Assembly (NCBI RefSeq): GCF_018919485.1
Contig: NZ_JAHLMU010000001.1
Span: 1,744,893 to 1,808,892, forward strand
DNA: 64,000 nt
Direction of reading: 5' to 3'
Origin: Psychrobacter sp. TAE2020
GTDB taxonomy: Bacteria; Pseudomonadota; Gammaproteobacteria; Pseudomonadales; Moraxellaceae
Shown here: positions 27,942 to 38,400 of the stretch, one piece after another
Layout of the letters: every line of letters begins with the position of its first letter
Position numbering within the stretch: the first letter of the stretch is position 1
Notes under the pieces: model-generated
What the model was told of the DNA's origin: nothing
What the model saw: only the letters and a program-made list of their open reading frames with translations
Databases searched by the model: none
Position numbers and translations under genes: made by a program

Positions 27942-27986
27942 GCATAAGATTAAGCGGCATAAGAGTTAACTGCATAAAACCGAGTT
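27942..27986. repeat. Imperfect tandem repeat, 15 bp unit x3
   Basis: Three GCATAA-initiated 15-base units in a row (GCATAAGATTAAGCG, GCATAAGAGTTAACT, GCATAAAACCGAGTT), diverged. Lies upstream of the MOSC gene. Confidence 0.55.
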
Positions 27987-28093
27987 GTATTGACTCGGTA
28001 AATAAGCTGAAAATCAGTATTAGTTGGGCTAAGATAGCTACTATTATTCAAACCCTATTTGTCCCGTAAAATAACTGTCGTTTAGGACCTCCT

Positions 28094-28858
28094 ATGAGCA
28101 ACCAAGCAAGTAAAGCATTGCCGCAACCAACCAAAACTGACTTTAATCAACCCTTGCCCCTGCATATCGCAACTTTAGTGGATGTTCGAGCTGGCAAGGC
28201 TATGCCCTTCTCCCGTGAGCAACTAAGTGCCATTGATAAAGCGCCTATTAAGGCCCCTGTCGCTGTCAATTTCATGGGCTTAACGACTGATGAGCAAGCT
28301 GATCGTAAGCATCATGGCGGGCCACTAAAAGCGGTGCATCAGATGCCTACTGCTACTTATGGTCTTATCAATCAACAGTTTGATTTAAAGGTACGTATCG
28401 GCACTTTGGGCGAAAACCTTATCACTGAGCCGGTGAATGATTTACCGGATATGACTGAGGCCACAGTTTGTATCGGTGACATCTTTCAATACGGTGGACA
28501 GGATGAAAACACTCAAATAAACGATAGCGATAGCGTGCAATTACGCATTGTGCAACCCCGTCGTCCTTGTTACAAAATTAATGACCAGATCGGCCAGTTT
28601 ACTGAAGTGGCTAACATCGCTTCATGGATCAGCAAGCAAGGTATCGCTGGCTGGTATTTTAAAGTCGTTCGTGATGGGATGATTAGTGCTGGTTTGCCAG
28701 TATATTTGATAGCACGCCCCTACCCGTTTGCGACGTTAGAGAAGCTATGGCAACTGTCGAACGCCAAAGAGAAGTTTGCCGCAGAGGTTATTGAGCCGTG
28801 GCTAGCTATTGAATGTTTAGAGGACAGTTGGAAGAAGGTTCTAGCTAAGAAAATGTAG
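28094..28858 (+). CDS. MOSC domain protein, YiiM-like
   Basis: 254 residues. MOSC landmarks: DRKHHGGPLKAVHQMP near residue 75, RIGTLGENL near 98 and the conserved Cys in VQPRRPCYKIN near 158, proposed to bind sulfur or the molybdenum cofactor. The C-terminal 50 residues match the 3-alpha domain of the YiiM group, which reduces N-hydroxylated bases and compounds. An AGGA site precedes the ATG. Confidence 0.85.
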   Translation: MSNQASKALPQPTKTDFNQPLPLHIATLVDVRAGKAMPFSREQLSAIDKAPIKAPVAVNFMGLTTDEQADRKHHGGPLKAVHQMPTATYGLINQQFDLKVRIGTLGENLITEPVNDLPDMTEATVCIGDIFQYGGQDENTQINDSDSVQLRIVQPRRPCYKINDQIGQFTEVANIASWISKQGIAGWYFKVVRDGMISAGLPVYLIARPYPFATLEKLWQLSNAKEKFAAEVIEPWLAIECLEDSWKKVLAKKM

Positions 28859-29024
28859 CACGATAGATAAAGTGTTATGCAGAAAAAACCTTTAGTATAG
28901 CTTTTCTATTTACAAGAGATTGCCAGCACCATGCGTAATGGCGTCACAAGGTTTTTCATGTTCCATATCAGCTCTATAGTAAGCATTATCTCCTTCTCAA
29001 CTCTATACCGTGAAGGAGCATTCC

Positions 29025-30389
29025 ATGAGTAAAAAACCTGAAAGTATCAGCTACCTGCAAGCAATAGCAATTAGCGTAGGAGCGATTATAGGCTGGGGTG
29101 CTTATGTGATGCCAGGCGATTTATTTTTGCCGCAGTCGCAGCTATTAGGCTCTTCTGTAGCCATCATAATCGGTACCTTCGCCATCTATATGGTCGCGCG
29201 CTCGTATATTAATTTACTTACTCAAACACCAGAAAATGAGTCAGGCGGTATCTATTGGATTGAAAAATACATCAATAGAAAACACGCTTATATCTATGGC
29301 TGGGGCGTAGCGCTTGGCTATATCTCTATCGTCGCTCTAAATATATCGGCCGTGGCGTTGCTACTAAGATATCTGGTGCCTAGCAGCTTACAACTGGGTT
29401 ATCTGTACACTATTGCCGGTTGGGAGGTTTATGCCAGCGAAGTGGTAATATGTAGCGCTGCCATTATTTTGTTTAGTTATATCAATTTGAAGGGCGTAAG
29501 AGTCGGTGCCAAAATTCAACTGTATATCGCCCTGCTTATGATTTTGTCCGTAACGGCGCTTTTCTTTGCTTCTCTTTGGGCTGTGCCTACTAGCCAAACC
29601 TTTCTGCCAACGGATATGAAAAGCAGTTCTATCACCAATTTTGCCTGGTTACCTATTCTTGCGGTCATGCCTTGGGCCTATGTCGGCTTTGAGACCACAC
29701 CGCAGATATCAAAATCTATTAGCGACTCAAAAACCAAAACAAAGAGCATCATCTTAATTTCATTGATAGCCGGTGTTTTATTCTACTTCTTGATTAACTA
29801 CTTTACCGCACTGAACATGAATTTTGATTATCAAACTATCAAAGATAGCAATTGGGCGACTGGTGAAGGCATAGACAATCGTATTGGTAGCATAGGCGTT
29901 GTGCTGCTATCCATTGCTATGATTGGCTCGATACTTAGTGGTATTAATGGCTTTATATTATCTTCTGTCAAATTGTTAGAGTCCATGGGACAGTTCTCTT
30001 TACTTCCGACTATTTTTACGGATAATAATCAGCAGTTTAGTAAGCAAAGAACCGTACTGCTGATAGCTTTGGTTTGTCTGCTCTCACCTTGGCTGGGCCG
30101 AAATTACTTACTCGATATCGTTACTATGGCCTCTTTAGGTATTACTGTCGGCTTCGCCTATGTAACAACAGCGGACTTAATCAATGAGCGCAACAAGCAA
30201 CAAGCTGGCCTGTTAAATTATCTATCAGTGTTTATTAGTATCATCTTTATAGCGCTGCTGCTACTGCCATTTTCACCTGCGGCTTTGTCAGCAAATGCTT
30301 ATATATTGTTAGTTTTGTTTATTATATTAGGGGCGATAGGGTATAAAAAAATACCTCAAGCCAGTACTGTCAACGTTACTCAACAATAG
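29025..30389 (+). CDS. APC-superfamily amino acid permease
   Basis: 454 residues with about twelve predicted helices. The first helix carries GAIIGWGAYVMPG, the broken-helix substrate site of APC transporters, and helix 6 the PWAYVGFETTPQISKSI segment. The start at 29025 is chosen because AAGGAG lies six bases upstream; a GTG five codons earlier is in the same frame but overlaps that site. Probable proton-coupled amino acid or amine uptake; the substrate cannot be told. Stands alone between the MOSC and AmiD-like genes. Confidence 0.82.
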   Translation: MSKKPESISYLQAIAISVGAIIGWGAYVMPGDLFLPQSQLLGSSVAIIIGTFAIYMVARSYINLLTQTPENESGGIYWIEKYINRKHAYIYGWGVALGYISIVALNISAVALLLRYLVPSSLQLGYLYTIAGWEVYASEVVICSAAIILFSYINLKGVRVGAKIQLYIALLMILSVTALFFASLWAVPTSQTFLPTDMKSSSITNFAWLPILAVMPWAYVGFETTPQISKSISDSKTKTKSIILISLIAGVLFYFLINYFTALNMNFDYQTIKDSNWATGEGIDNRIGSIGVVLLSIAMIGSILSGINGFILSSVKLLESMGQFSLLPTIFTDNNQQFSKQRTVLLIALVCLLSPWLGRNYLLDIVTMASLGITVGFAYVTTADLINERNKQQAGLLNYLSVFISIIFIALLLLPFSPAALSANAYILLVLFIILGAIGYKKIPQASTVNVTQQ

Positions 30390-30440
30390 CCGTTTGCACC
30401 TTATTTAATCCATACTAATCCTTGGCATACAGAGCATTTC

Positions 30441-31349
30441 ATGGCAAAAAAAATTACCTTAATTGCATTAGCATTGATACGGGCCTCAGTACTAACCCTG
30501 TTTCTAGCTATGCCGCTAATCGGCTGCGTAGCAACTAAAGAATCTGGCTATGTCATCGATAGTCAAACCTATCAAGCAACGGGCAAAAGCCAACGGATTA
30601 AAACTATTATCCTGCACTATACCGTCAGCGATAATGAGCGCTCAGTTAAGCTATTGACCATGGGTAAAGTCAGTGCCCATTATCTTATTCTAAATAAAGA
30701 CGATAATAAAATTTATAATCTAGTGCCTGAAAGTGAACGAGCTTGGCATGCTGGTGATGGTAGTTTTGCGGGTAGAACTATATTAAACGATACTTCTATC
30801 GGCATAGAAATCGTCAATGATGGTATTGCCAAACCGTATCGAGATGCCCTTAAAAAAGGTGCTGATGGCACTCAAGCCTTCGAGTATCATCCCTATGAGC
30901 ACTACGTAGCATTTGAGGAAATCCAGATTAAGAAAGTCGCTAAGCTGGTACAAGATTTAACGCTGCGCTATGAGATCTCACCAAAGAATATCATCGGTCA
31001 TTCTGATATGGCACCTTCACGTAAAATAGACCCTGGTGCGAAGTTCCCGTGGCAGCGACTGTATGAGCAATATGGTATCGGAGCTTGGTATGATGAAGCT
31101 GATAAAGCGCTGTTTATGAATCAAGATGAGTTTGATAGTGCAAGCGTTGAAGAGATCAAGCGAGAATTTCGAGAATATGGTTATCGAATCAATGACAGTG
31201 ATGAATGGGATAAAGCCAGTCGCAATGTGATTTATGCTTTTCAGTTGCACTTTAGGCCACTTAAACCAACTGGCGATTTGGACTTAGAGACTTACGCTAT
31301 TTTAAAGGCGCTCAATAAGAAGTATGCGGGTACGGATGATTTTTATTGA
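30441..31349 (+). CDS. Lipoprotein N-acetylmuramoyl-L-alanine amidase, AmiD-like
   Basis: 302 residues. Signal ends in lipobox LIGC (Cys 29). The amidase_2 zinc domain has the first His in TIILHYTVSD, the second zone HAGDGSFAGRTILNDTSIGIEIVND and the catalytic-ligand run IGHSDMAPSRKIDPGAKFPW. The C-terminal 70 residues (FDSASVEEIKREFREYGYRIN ... FQLHFRP) form a peptidoglycan-binding domain. AmiD is an outer-membrane lipoprotein cutting the MurNAc-L-Ala bond during wall recycling. Confidence 0.9.
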   Translation: MAKKITLIALALIRASVLTLFLAMPLIGCVATKESGYVIDSQTYQATGKSQRIKTIILHYTVSDNERSVKLLTMGKVSAHYLILNKDDNKIYNLVPESERAWHAGDGSFAGRTILNDTSIGIEIVNDGIAKPYRDALKKGADGTQAFEYHPYEHYVAFEEIQIKKVAKLVQDLTLRYEISPKNIIGHSDMAPSRKIDPGAKFPWQRLYEQYGIGAWYDEADKALFMNQDEFDSASVEEIKREFREYGYRINDSDEWDKASRNVIYAFQLHFRPLKPTGDLDLETYAILKALNKKYAGTDDFY

Positions 31350-31411
31350 TACGTATGATATGAGCAGTTGTTAGTCTTTAAAAATTTAAAACGCATCAAT
31401 AGGAGTAAGAA

Positions 31412-31602
31412 ATGAGTAATGTATCAGCAGATGATCTAGAACGTTATCTAAGGGAAAAGCTAAGCAAGACCAAGAAAACGAGAATAAGACTGAACCAAAA
31501 TCTGCGTATGAAGCTTGTGTGCTAAGAGAAAGTGCTAAGATTCATGAGTTGGTGGCTCAGGCTCAGAGAGAGGCTGCAGAACGTGCTGTAGAGGACGAGT
31601 AA
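31412..31602 (+). pseudogene. Frameshifted copy of an unknown ~60-residue protein
   Basis: An AGGAGT ribosome-binding site leads into MSNVSADDLERYLREK, which then leaves frame; one base later the frame continues as AKQDQENENKTEPKSAYEACVLRESAKIHELVAQAQ and ends at 31602. Restoring one A in the AAAA run at 31455-31458 gives a 63-residue protein that matches the intact small gene at 35154-35330 over its whole length (EKAKQDQE, SAY-ACVLRES, ELVA-A). Charged, helical, no known domain. Either a real decay or a homopolymer sequencing error. Confidence 0.65.
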
Positions 31603-31706
31603 GTGCGTAAAAATATAGATTCGTAGTTTAGGGTAGAAATCATTAAAATTTTGATGAAAAATAATAGTAAGAAGTAATAAATTATTTATATAGTGAAACC
31701 TATATT

Positions 31707-32599
31707 ATGAGAAAACCTTTAATCATATTACTTTTTTTCTTTCAGGTTGTAATACGGTCACATCTGAAGTTTCAAGCTCATCAATAGCTGATAAAAGATT
31801 TATTGATACATTTGGTATATCACAGAATGATTGCAATCTAAAAGACGATCCAAACCAGCTTGATTGGATATTCAACGTCTCTGAAGACAAGATGATAACT
31901 GAAAGAGATGAAATGTATTTTTACTGTGATTTTATTAATGGAAAATACCTAAATCCAGATAAGCAACAGGCAAATTTTTCATGCGTAAATGCAAACTTAT
32001 TAGATAAGACTCAACACACTATAATTCTCGAATCTGTGTCTGAGAATAGAATCAACATAGTTTATCCAAAAACAAAATTTTCACCAGGAAAAATTAATGA
32101 ACTTGTAAGATGCTCATCGACTCAGAATCGCTTAGTACCAAAAGATTCATCTGATATAGATGATATTCATACATCTTATAGAAATAAATTGTTAGGAAAA
32201 AATATGTATGAAGAAGTAGATTACAACAATTTGCGTATGATAGCTAAAGCAGAAAATGGCGATTATACTTTGCAAATTTTTATTGCTAGTGGTTTTGCAG
32301 ATTTTCATGTAACTATAGATATAGAAGGTCGCGATTTTAATATGATCAAAAGCGATAAGTATCGTGCAGCATTGCTACAAGCGGCTCTACATCGAACTTT
32401 TCAACTTCAAGAAACCGCATTAAAGGAAAGTGAACAGCGCTATTACCTAGACAAAATACTTCATACTGATGAGTCTGAGGTAGCGACTTTTTTGACAAAG
32501 CTAAATCAGGGACAAGCTCATGGTGCCATCTCAAACATGTTGCGTATAACCAGTGATCGAGATATGGGAAAGCTTTATGATGGAGACTGGTTTTATTGA
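31707..32599 (+). pseudogene. Frameshifted lipoprotein gene of unknown function
   Basis: The intact part is a frame from 31892 (MITERDEMYFYCDFINGK) to 32599, but the same frame is open upstream and reads SGCNTVTSEVSSSSIADKR. A start at 31707 gives MRKPLIILLFF, which would join it as a perfect lipobox (FLSGC) if one T were added to the T7 run at 31732-31738. So the ancestral gene encoded a lipoprotein of about 297 residues. Contents: Cys-rich mid part, no recognised domain. Codon use is more AT-rich than the housekeeping neighbours. The frameshift may be decay, phase variation in the T tract, or a sequencing error; as written only a signal-less protein could be made. Confidence 0.6.
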
Positions 32600-32620
32600 T
32601 AGGTGGTTTGAACAAATAGT

Positions 32621-32652
32621 TGTAGGTTGGTGTCGAGAAACGAGACCAATCA
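32621..32652. repeat. REP-like palindromic element
   Basis: TGTAGGTTGGTGTCGAGAAA then CGAGACCAATCA, an imperfect palindrome beginning with the TGTAGGTTGG motif seen in several spacers between 38.8 and 40.3 kb. Confidence 0.45.
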
Positions 32653-32711
32653 AATTAAGCTAATATCTGCATTATCAATACAAAATCTAATAATATTAAA
32701 AAGGAATCTTT

Positions 32712-33902
32712 ATGTATCAAGACTTTCAGAAACACCTACAACAAGAAATCAGCGATATACGTGCAGCAGGACTGTATAAAACCGAGCGCGTGATCACCTC
32801 TCCGCAAGATGCGTTAATCAAGATCGCCGATGGCCGCGAGGTGCTTAACTTCTGTGCCAATAATTACCTTGGATTGTCTGATCACCCTGAGATTAAAAAA
32901 GCGGCTATCCAGGCCATCGAAAACTCAGGTTATGGCATGTCATCGGTGCGTTTTATTTGTGGTACACAAGAGTTGCATAAGCAATTAGAGGCGGCGATTT
33001 CTAAGTTTTTTAATACCGAAGATACCATTCTTTATGCGGCCTGTTTCGATGCTAATGGCGGTGCCTTTGAGCCCTTGCTAACCAGCGAGGATGCCATTAT
33101 TTCTGATTCGTTAAATCATGCCTCAATCATTGATGGTGTGCGCCTATGTAAAGCCGCACGTTACCGCTATGCCAATGCCGATATGCAAGATTTAGAGACT
33201 CAATTGCAAGCAGCGCAAGCACAGCGTTTTCGTTTAATTGTCACCGATGCCGTGTTTTCAATGGATGGTAATGTGGCACCAATGGATGAGATTTATGCGT
33301 TGGCACAAAAATATGATGCCATGGTGATGATTGACGAGTGTCATTCAGCAGGCGTCGTCGGTCGCACTGGTGGCGGCGTAACTGAATTGTTCAATCTACG
33401 TGGTGATATTGAGCTTATCACTGGTACCTTAGGCAAGGCATTTGGCGGTGCTATTGGCGGCTTTACTACTGGTAAAAAAGAGATGATTGAGATATTGCGT
33501 CAACGCTCACGCCCGTATCTGTTTTCAAACTCCATTCCGCCTATGATAGCTGCTGCTGGGTTAAAAGCGTTTGAGATGCTAGCGCAAGACAACACTCTAC
33601 AAGACCAATTACATGAAAACACCGCCTATTTTGTTAAGCAAATGCAAGATGCGGGCTTCGATATCAAGCCCACCCAATCAGCGATTTGTGCGGTTATGCT
33701 TTATGACGCCACTGTCTCCCAACAAATGGCAGAGGCACTGCTCTGCGAGGGTATCTATGTGATTGGCTTCTTTTACCCTGTCGTACCCAAAGACGAGGCT
33801 CGCATTCGTGTCCAGCTCTCTGCCGCTCATACTCGCGAGCAGCTAGACCAGTGTATCGCCGCCTTTATCAAAGTCGCCAAGCAAATGAAAGTGATTGCTT
33901 AA
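32712..33902 (+). CDS. kbl: Glycine C-acetyltransferase (2-amino-3-ketobutyrate CoA ligase)
   Basis: 396 residues, fold-type I PLP enzyme of the alpha-oxoamine synthase family. PLP lysine in ITGTLGKAFGGAIGG; SDSLNHASIIDG, VFSMDGNVAPM and DECHSAGVVGRTGGG are all typical of Kbl. Splits 2-amino-3-oxobutyrate with CoA into glycine and acetyl-CoA. Acts after Tdh, encoded immediately downstream. Length matches E. coli Kbl (398). Confidence 0.95.
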   Translation: MYQDFQKHLQQEISDIRAAGLYKTERVITSPQDALIKIADGREVLNFCANNYLGLSDHPEIKKAAIQAIENSGYGMSSVRFICGTQELHKQLEAAISKFFNTEDTILYAACFDANGGAFEPLLTSEDAIISDSLNHASIIDGVRLCKAARYRYANADMQDLETQLQAAQAQRFRLIVTDAVFSMDGNVAPMDEIYALAQKYDAMVMIDECHSAGVVGRTGGGVTELFNLRGDIELITGTLGKAFGGAIGGFTTGKKEMIEILRQRSRPYLFSNSIPPMIAAAGLKAFEMLAQDNTLQDQLHENTAYFVKQMQDAGFDIKPTQSAICAVMLYDATVSQQMAEALLCEGIYVIGFFYPVVPKDEARIRVQLSAAHTREQLDQCIAAFIKVAKQMKVIA

Positions 33903-33912
33903 AAGTGGTTCG

Positions 33913-33966
33913 CTAGTTACCCAGTTACGTAGTTACATAATTAAGTAATTACATAGTTACCTGCTG
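33913..33966. repeat. Cluster of AGTTAC-type short repeats
   Basis: Between kbl and tdh the motif AGTTAC recurs at 8-base steps (CTAGTTAC, CCAGTTAC, GTAGTTAC) and again after a short break. Same style as other spacer repeats in the window. Confidence 0.6.
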
Positions 33967-34008
33967 GATTCAACAATGAAATGCAATGAAGCTAAATAAG
34001 AGATAAAT

Positions 34009-35034
34009 ATGAAAGCACTGGTTAAAGCCCATGATAAAAAAGGCATCTGGATGCAAGATGTGCCAGAACCAAAGGTTGGCATCAATGACGTTAAAATAAA
34101 AATTAATAAAACCGCCATTTGTGGTACAGATTTGCACATTTATAAGTGGGATGAGTGGTCACAAAATACCATCAAGACGCCGATGATAATCGGACATGAA
34201 TACGTTGGTATCATTAGCGAAATGGGCGATGGTGTGAAGCACTTTGAAGTGGGTGATCGAGTCACTGGAGAGGGGCATATCGCTTGCGGACATTGCCGTA
34301 ACTGCCGCCGTGGTAAGCTGCATGTATGCGAAAATACCATAGGCGTGGGCGTTGACCGCGATGGCGCGTTTGCCGAATATTTGGTGATACCTGCTGACAA
34401 TGTCATAACACTCGATGAGCGTATCAGCGATGAGATGGCAGCCATTATGGATCCCTTTGGTAATGCCACTCATACCGCTTTATCATTTCCTGTACTTGGT
34501 GAGGATGTGCTGATTACGGGTGCGGGGCTGATTGGCTCTATGGCAACAGCGATTTGCCGCTTTGCAGGGGCACGTAATATTGTGGTCAGTGATATCAGTG
34601 ATTATCGCTTAGAGATTGCCAAAAAAATGGGCGCGACTATGACCGTCAACCCAGCCAAAGGTGAAACTATCGAAGGCGCCATTGCTGAGTTAAAAATGCA
34701 CGGCTTTGATATTGGGCTTGAGATGTCAGGCTCGCCTCAGGCTTTTGATTCGATGATTAGTAATATGTATAACGGCTCTAAAATCTCTCTGTTGGGCATT
34801 TTACCTAACACTACTACGGTAGATTGGAGCAAGATTATTTTTAAGGCGTTAACCCTAAAGGGTATTTATGGCCGTGAGATGTGGGAGACGTGGTATCAGA
34901 TGGAGCAAATGCTGATTAGCGGTATTGATTTGTCGCCCATCATTACTCATCGTATGCACATTGATGACTTTCAAGAAGGCTTTGATATCATGGAGAGTGG
35001 ACAATGCGGTAAGGTGATTTTAAGCTGGGATTGA
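34009..35034 (+). CDS. tdh: L-threonine 3-dehydrogenase
   Basis: 341 residues, zinc alcohol-dehydrogenase family. Catalytic zinc site C38 (AICGTDLH) with GHEYVG; structural zinc cysteines in [15 protein letters not shown]; Rossmann loop [25 protein letters not shown]. Oxidises threonine to 2-amino-3-oxobutyrate with NAD, the substrate of Kbl. Together kbl-tdh make threonine a source of glycine and acetyl-CoA. Ends in a strong terminator. Confidence 0.95.
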   Translation: MKALVKAHDKKGIWMQDVPEPKVGINDVKIKINKTAICGTDLHIYKWDEWSQNTIKTPMIIGHEYVGIISEMGDGVKHFEVGDRVTGEGHIACGHCRNCRRGKLHVCENTIGVGVDRDGAFAEYLVIPADNVITLDERISDEMAAIMDPFGNATHTALSFPVLGEDVLITGAGLIGSMATAICRFAGARNIVVSDISDYRLEIAKKMGATMTVNPAKGETIEGAIAELKMHGFDIGLEMSGSPQAFDSMISNMYNGSKISLLGILPNTTTVDWSKIIFKALTLKGIYGREMWETWYQMEQMLISGIDLSPIITHRMHIDDFQEGFDIMESGQCGKVILSWD

Positions 35035-35093
35035 TAATGTGGTGCATCAGTATTTAAGGAGTCGTGGTTAGCTTTTAAACTATCACAACTTAT

Positions 35094-35123
35094 AAAACGG
35101 CACTGATTTCAGTGCCGTTTTTT
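35094..35123 (+). terminator. Terminator after tdh
   Basis: Perfect 12-pair stem AAAACGGCACTG / CAGTGCCGTTTT with an ATTT loop, followed by further T. Confidence 0.92.
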
Positions 35124-35153
35124 ATAGGGTAAAAATTATACGAGGGATAAGCT

Positions 35154-35330
35154 ATGGGCGATTCTGAGGCGGATAAACTTGCAGAATATTTAGCAGAAAA
35201 AGCCAAGCAAGATCAGGAGAAAGAACAAGAGTCTGAGCCGCTTTCTGCTTATGATGCTTGTGTGCTGAGGGAAAGTGATCGGGTTCGGGAGTTAGTGGCT
35301 GAGGCTAAAGCGAAGTCTAGAGATGATTAA
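35154..35330 (+). CDS. Small charged protein of unknown function
   Basis: 58 residues: an acidic/basic helical N-terminal half rich in Glu, Lys, Gln, then SAYDACVLRESDRVRELVAEAKA. GAGGGAT lies before the ATG. No known domain recognised; no signal or membrane segment. A frameshifted paralogue sits at 31412-31602, so the two copies flank kbl-tdh. It lies 100 bases upstream of the HD-GHKL gene and in the same direction, so the two could be co-transcribed, but no direct functional link is visible. Confidence 0.7.
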   Translation: MGDSEADKLAEYLAEKAKQDQEKEQESEPLSAYDACVLRESDRVRELVAEAKAKSRDD

Positions 35331-35430
35331 TTGAAATATGCTCTCTCCTTTGCTCATGCGTTTAAGGTAGAATTAAGTTCATAAAATATAGAATTGAACT
35401 ACTAAACATATAAAAATAAAAGGACTTACC

Positions 35431-38400
35431 ATGAGCGCAGGATTAATCAAACATTTAAGAAAGAAAACAGATGAAGACAGCAATACCAGAATATTAATGT
35501 CGCAATGGGAATTTGATGAAAAGCTCGTCGGTAAGTCACTTGAAAATGTGGGTAGCTATTATCCTCACTTTAGTAGCCACAACGAATCTCACTCACAGCA
35601 GATACTGGTCAATATCGAGCGTCTGCTAGGTAGCAATATTGAAAAGCTGACAGCGACAGACACATGGTTAATCTTGGAAGCGGCGTACTGGCATGATATC
35701 GGTATGCTGTTCAATGCAGATGAAGTCCAAAAAGTCTTTGAAGAAGATGACTTTAAAGAATATGTCGAAAGCCTAGCTAATGATAATACCCAAGACTTAC
35801 ATGAGTTTGCTAAAGTCTGGCATGAGGACGGTTGGAATAAAGCACTTGTCAATCATTCAGATCCACATACAGGTGTTGAAAAGTATCGTCAGATGATCGC
35901 TGAATGGTATCGTCGTGGTCATGCCAAAAATTCAAATTTAGTGGTTCTAGATCCTTTTGAAAAGTTAGGCATTAGCTCTCCTCGTACCGAGCTACTTCCT
36001 AAACGTATTTATCGTTATCTTGGTCAAATATGCTGGGCACACGGTCTTGGTTTTGAAGACTATGTGATGAAAACATTACCCTTTCGCCAAACAGGTATGG
36101 GTACAGAACACTGTCACCCTCGTTTTGTCGCCTGCCTATTACGTTTAGGTGATTTATTTGATATCGATGACAACCGTTTTTGCCCTGTTATGGCAAGACA
36201 AGTTGGTAATATGCCATCATTTAGTGAAACGCATAAACACAAACATCAAGCTATTCGCGAGTTTCAACTAGATAATGAAACAGTAAGCGTGACTGCTATA
36301 TGCAGTACTGAAATGGCATACATTGAATGCCGTAATTGGTTTGATTGGATAAAAGAAGAAATTCAAAACCAAATGTCACAGTGGAAGAATATCGTTCCTA
36401 GTCGTGATTTTGGTTTGCTTCCGACTATAAATAAACTTGATGTCGAAATGACTGACAAGAAGATACTGCTTAACGATAAACCGATGAGATTTTCATTGGA
36501 TGAGCGCAGTGCTATTGAGTTACTACAAGGTAATAACTTATATAAAAATGATATGAGTATTTATCGAGAACTGATTCAAAATGCGATTGACGCAACAATG
36601 ATACGAGTGTGGTTAGAGCATGGACAAGAACACAGTATTAGGAAACTACCTGAAAATGCTAATCCTTATGACACAGAAACTCGTGAGTTATTCGCAGACT
36701 ATCCTATTGTCTTAGATTGTAAAAAGGTAGCTGATGATGAAGATTCAAATTTATGGGAGTTCAGTATTGAAGATAATGGTGTTGGTATATCGCGCACAGA
36801 CCTTGAGTATATGCAAAAAATTGCAGGATCTAAAAACAATAAAGAGAAGAAAAAGATAATTGCCCAAATGCCAGAATGGATGCGACCCTCGGGTGAGTTT
36901 GGTATCGGTCTACATAGTGCGTTTCTTCTAATGAAAGACTTACCTGCTGAACATCAGAAAATAACTATCTTTACAAAAAGTCGATTAACTAATGAAAGTT
37001 TAAAAATTGAACTTAACTCGCCATTATTTGGGAAAGCAGGATACTGCTTTATCGAAGAAATAGATGATCTTAATAAGTTTGGTACTAAGCTTTATATTAC
37101 AGAAAAAACATCTAAGGTTAATATAAGAGATCATAGAAAAAATAAAAATAGTTTTCTAGAAATAAAGGATTTAGTATTTTATAAAGGCATAAAAGCTATA
37201 GATTTAAGTTTTCTGAAAAAAATCATTAGTATAAAAAGGTTACTAAACCCACCATTAGTTTCAATAGCTTATAGCAGAAAATTAGATGATTTGATTTCAA
37301 TTCAAAATATATATGATGATATAGACAATAGGAAAGGTTACTTTTGGAGTTCAAATGCCAACTCTGCAATAAAATTCTATTTTATAGATGAAAGTAAGGA
37401 AGAAACTACTTTTCAACGTTTACCTACTCTAAAATATAAGGGTCAAAGAGTGAGTAGTTTCGATTCAAATGAAGCGTCACTTCATTTTCCTGATATATTC
37501 AATATTAAAACACTTTATTACACAATTGATGTTTATAGTGAAAAAGCATCTGAAATTATTAATCTTAGTCGAGAAAATATTCTTAACGAAAGCTTAGTTA
37601 ACTATAGAGTATTACAAGCTTATAACGACTTAGTAAGTCACATAAAAAACCATAATGATAACACCTTAGATGACATGTTCAATTCCGATCATAGAATGGT
37701 AGCGTTATTTGAGAAGTTCTCAAATGAAGGTTTATCTACAACTAATGAATCATGGAAAGAAATGTTTATATCTAATAAAGGACTTATAATTGACAATATT
37801 CTAAACTGTAACAGCTTCTGTAATGCTCGAATTAATAAAGACGACCTAAAACCTTTGTCTAGTATTATAAACCTTAATGAAATGCTAGTTTTTGAATCTT
37901 ACTTATTAGATTCTTTATTAGAAAATAAGGATTTTCAAAAAATCCTTATAAGTAAAGGTTTTACTAAATATGAGATATTGGATAAAAAAGTTAATAAGGG
38001 CTATTTTCGATGTCTATATACGAAAGAAAATATAAAAATCTCTACTAACACTCTTAGAAAAATTGATATTCATCATATGTATTCAACGCTTAGTAACATT
38101 GAAGATTTTTATAAGCTATTTAATTGGAAGCATGCTATTGCACCATCGGAATTAGTCAAGGATATCTTGATTATAAAACCTTCTGCTATTAGACATAGCT
38201 TCTTTGGTGACTCTATAAAAAATAATTTATTAAGAATTCTAAACAATAAGCTAATCAAAGGCTTTCTTGTTGTGCCGTTTATCAATAACACAGATGGAAC
38301 TATAATAGAAATACCTAATGAACAACTTGTTCAACTTGCTGATACACCGAATGAAATGAAAGAAGAAATAAACCAAGTTTATACTGATCTAAAACTGTTC

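Noticed and set aside
27980..28002. ACCGAGT/ACTCGGT hairpin upstream of the MOSC gene as a terminator or attenuator
   Set aside because: No T run and the rsfS terminator already lies 80 bases upstream; too little to support a function.
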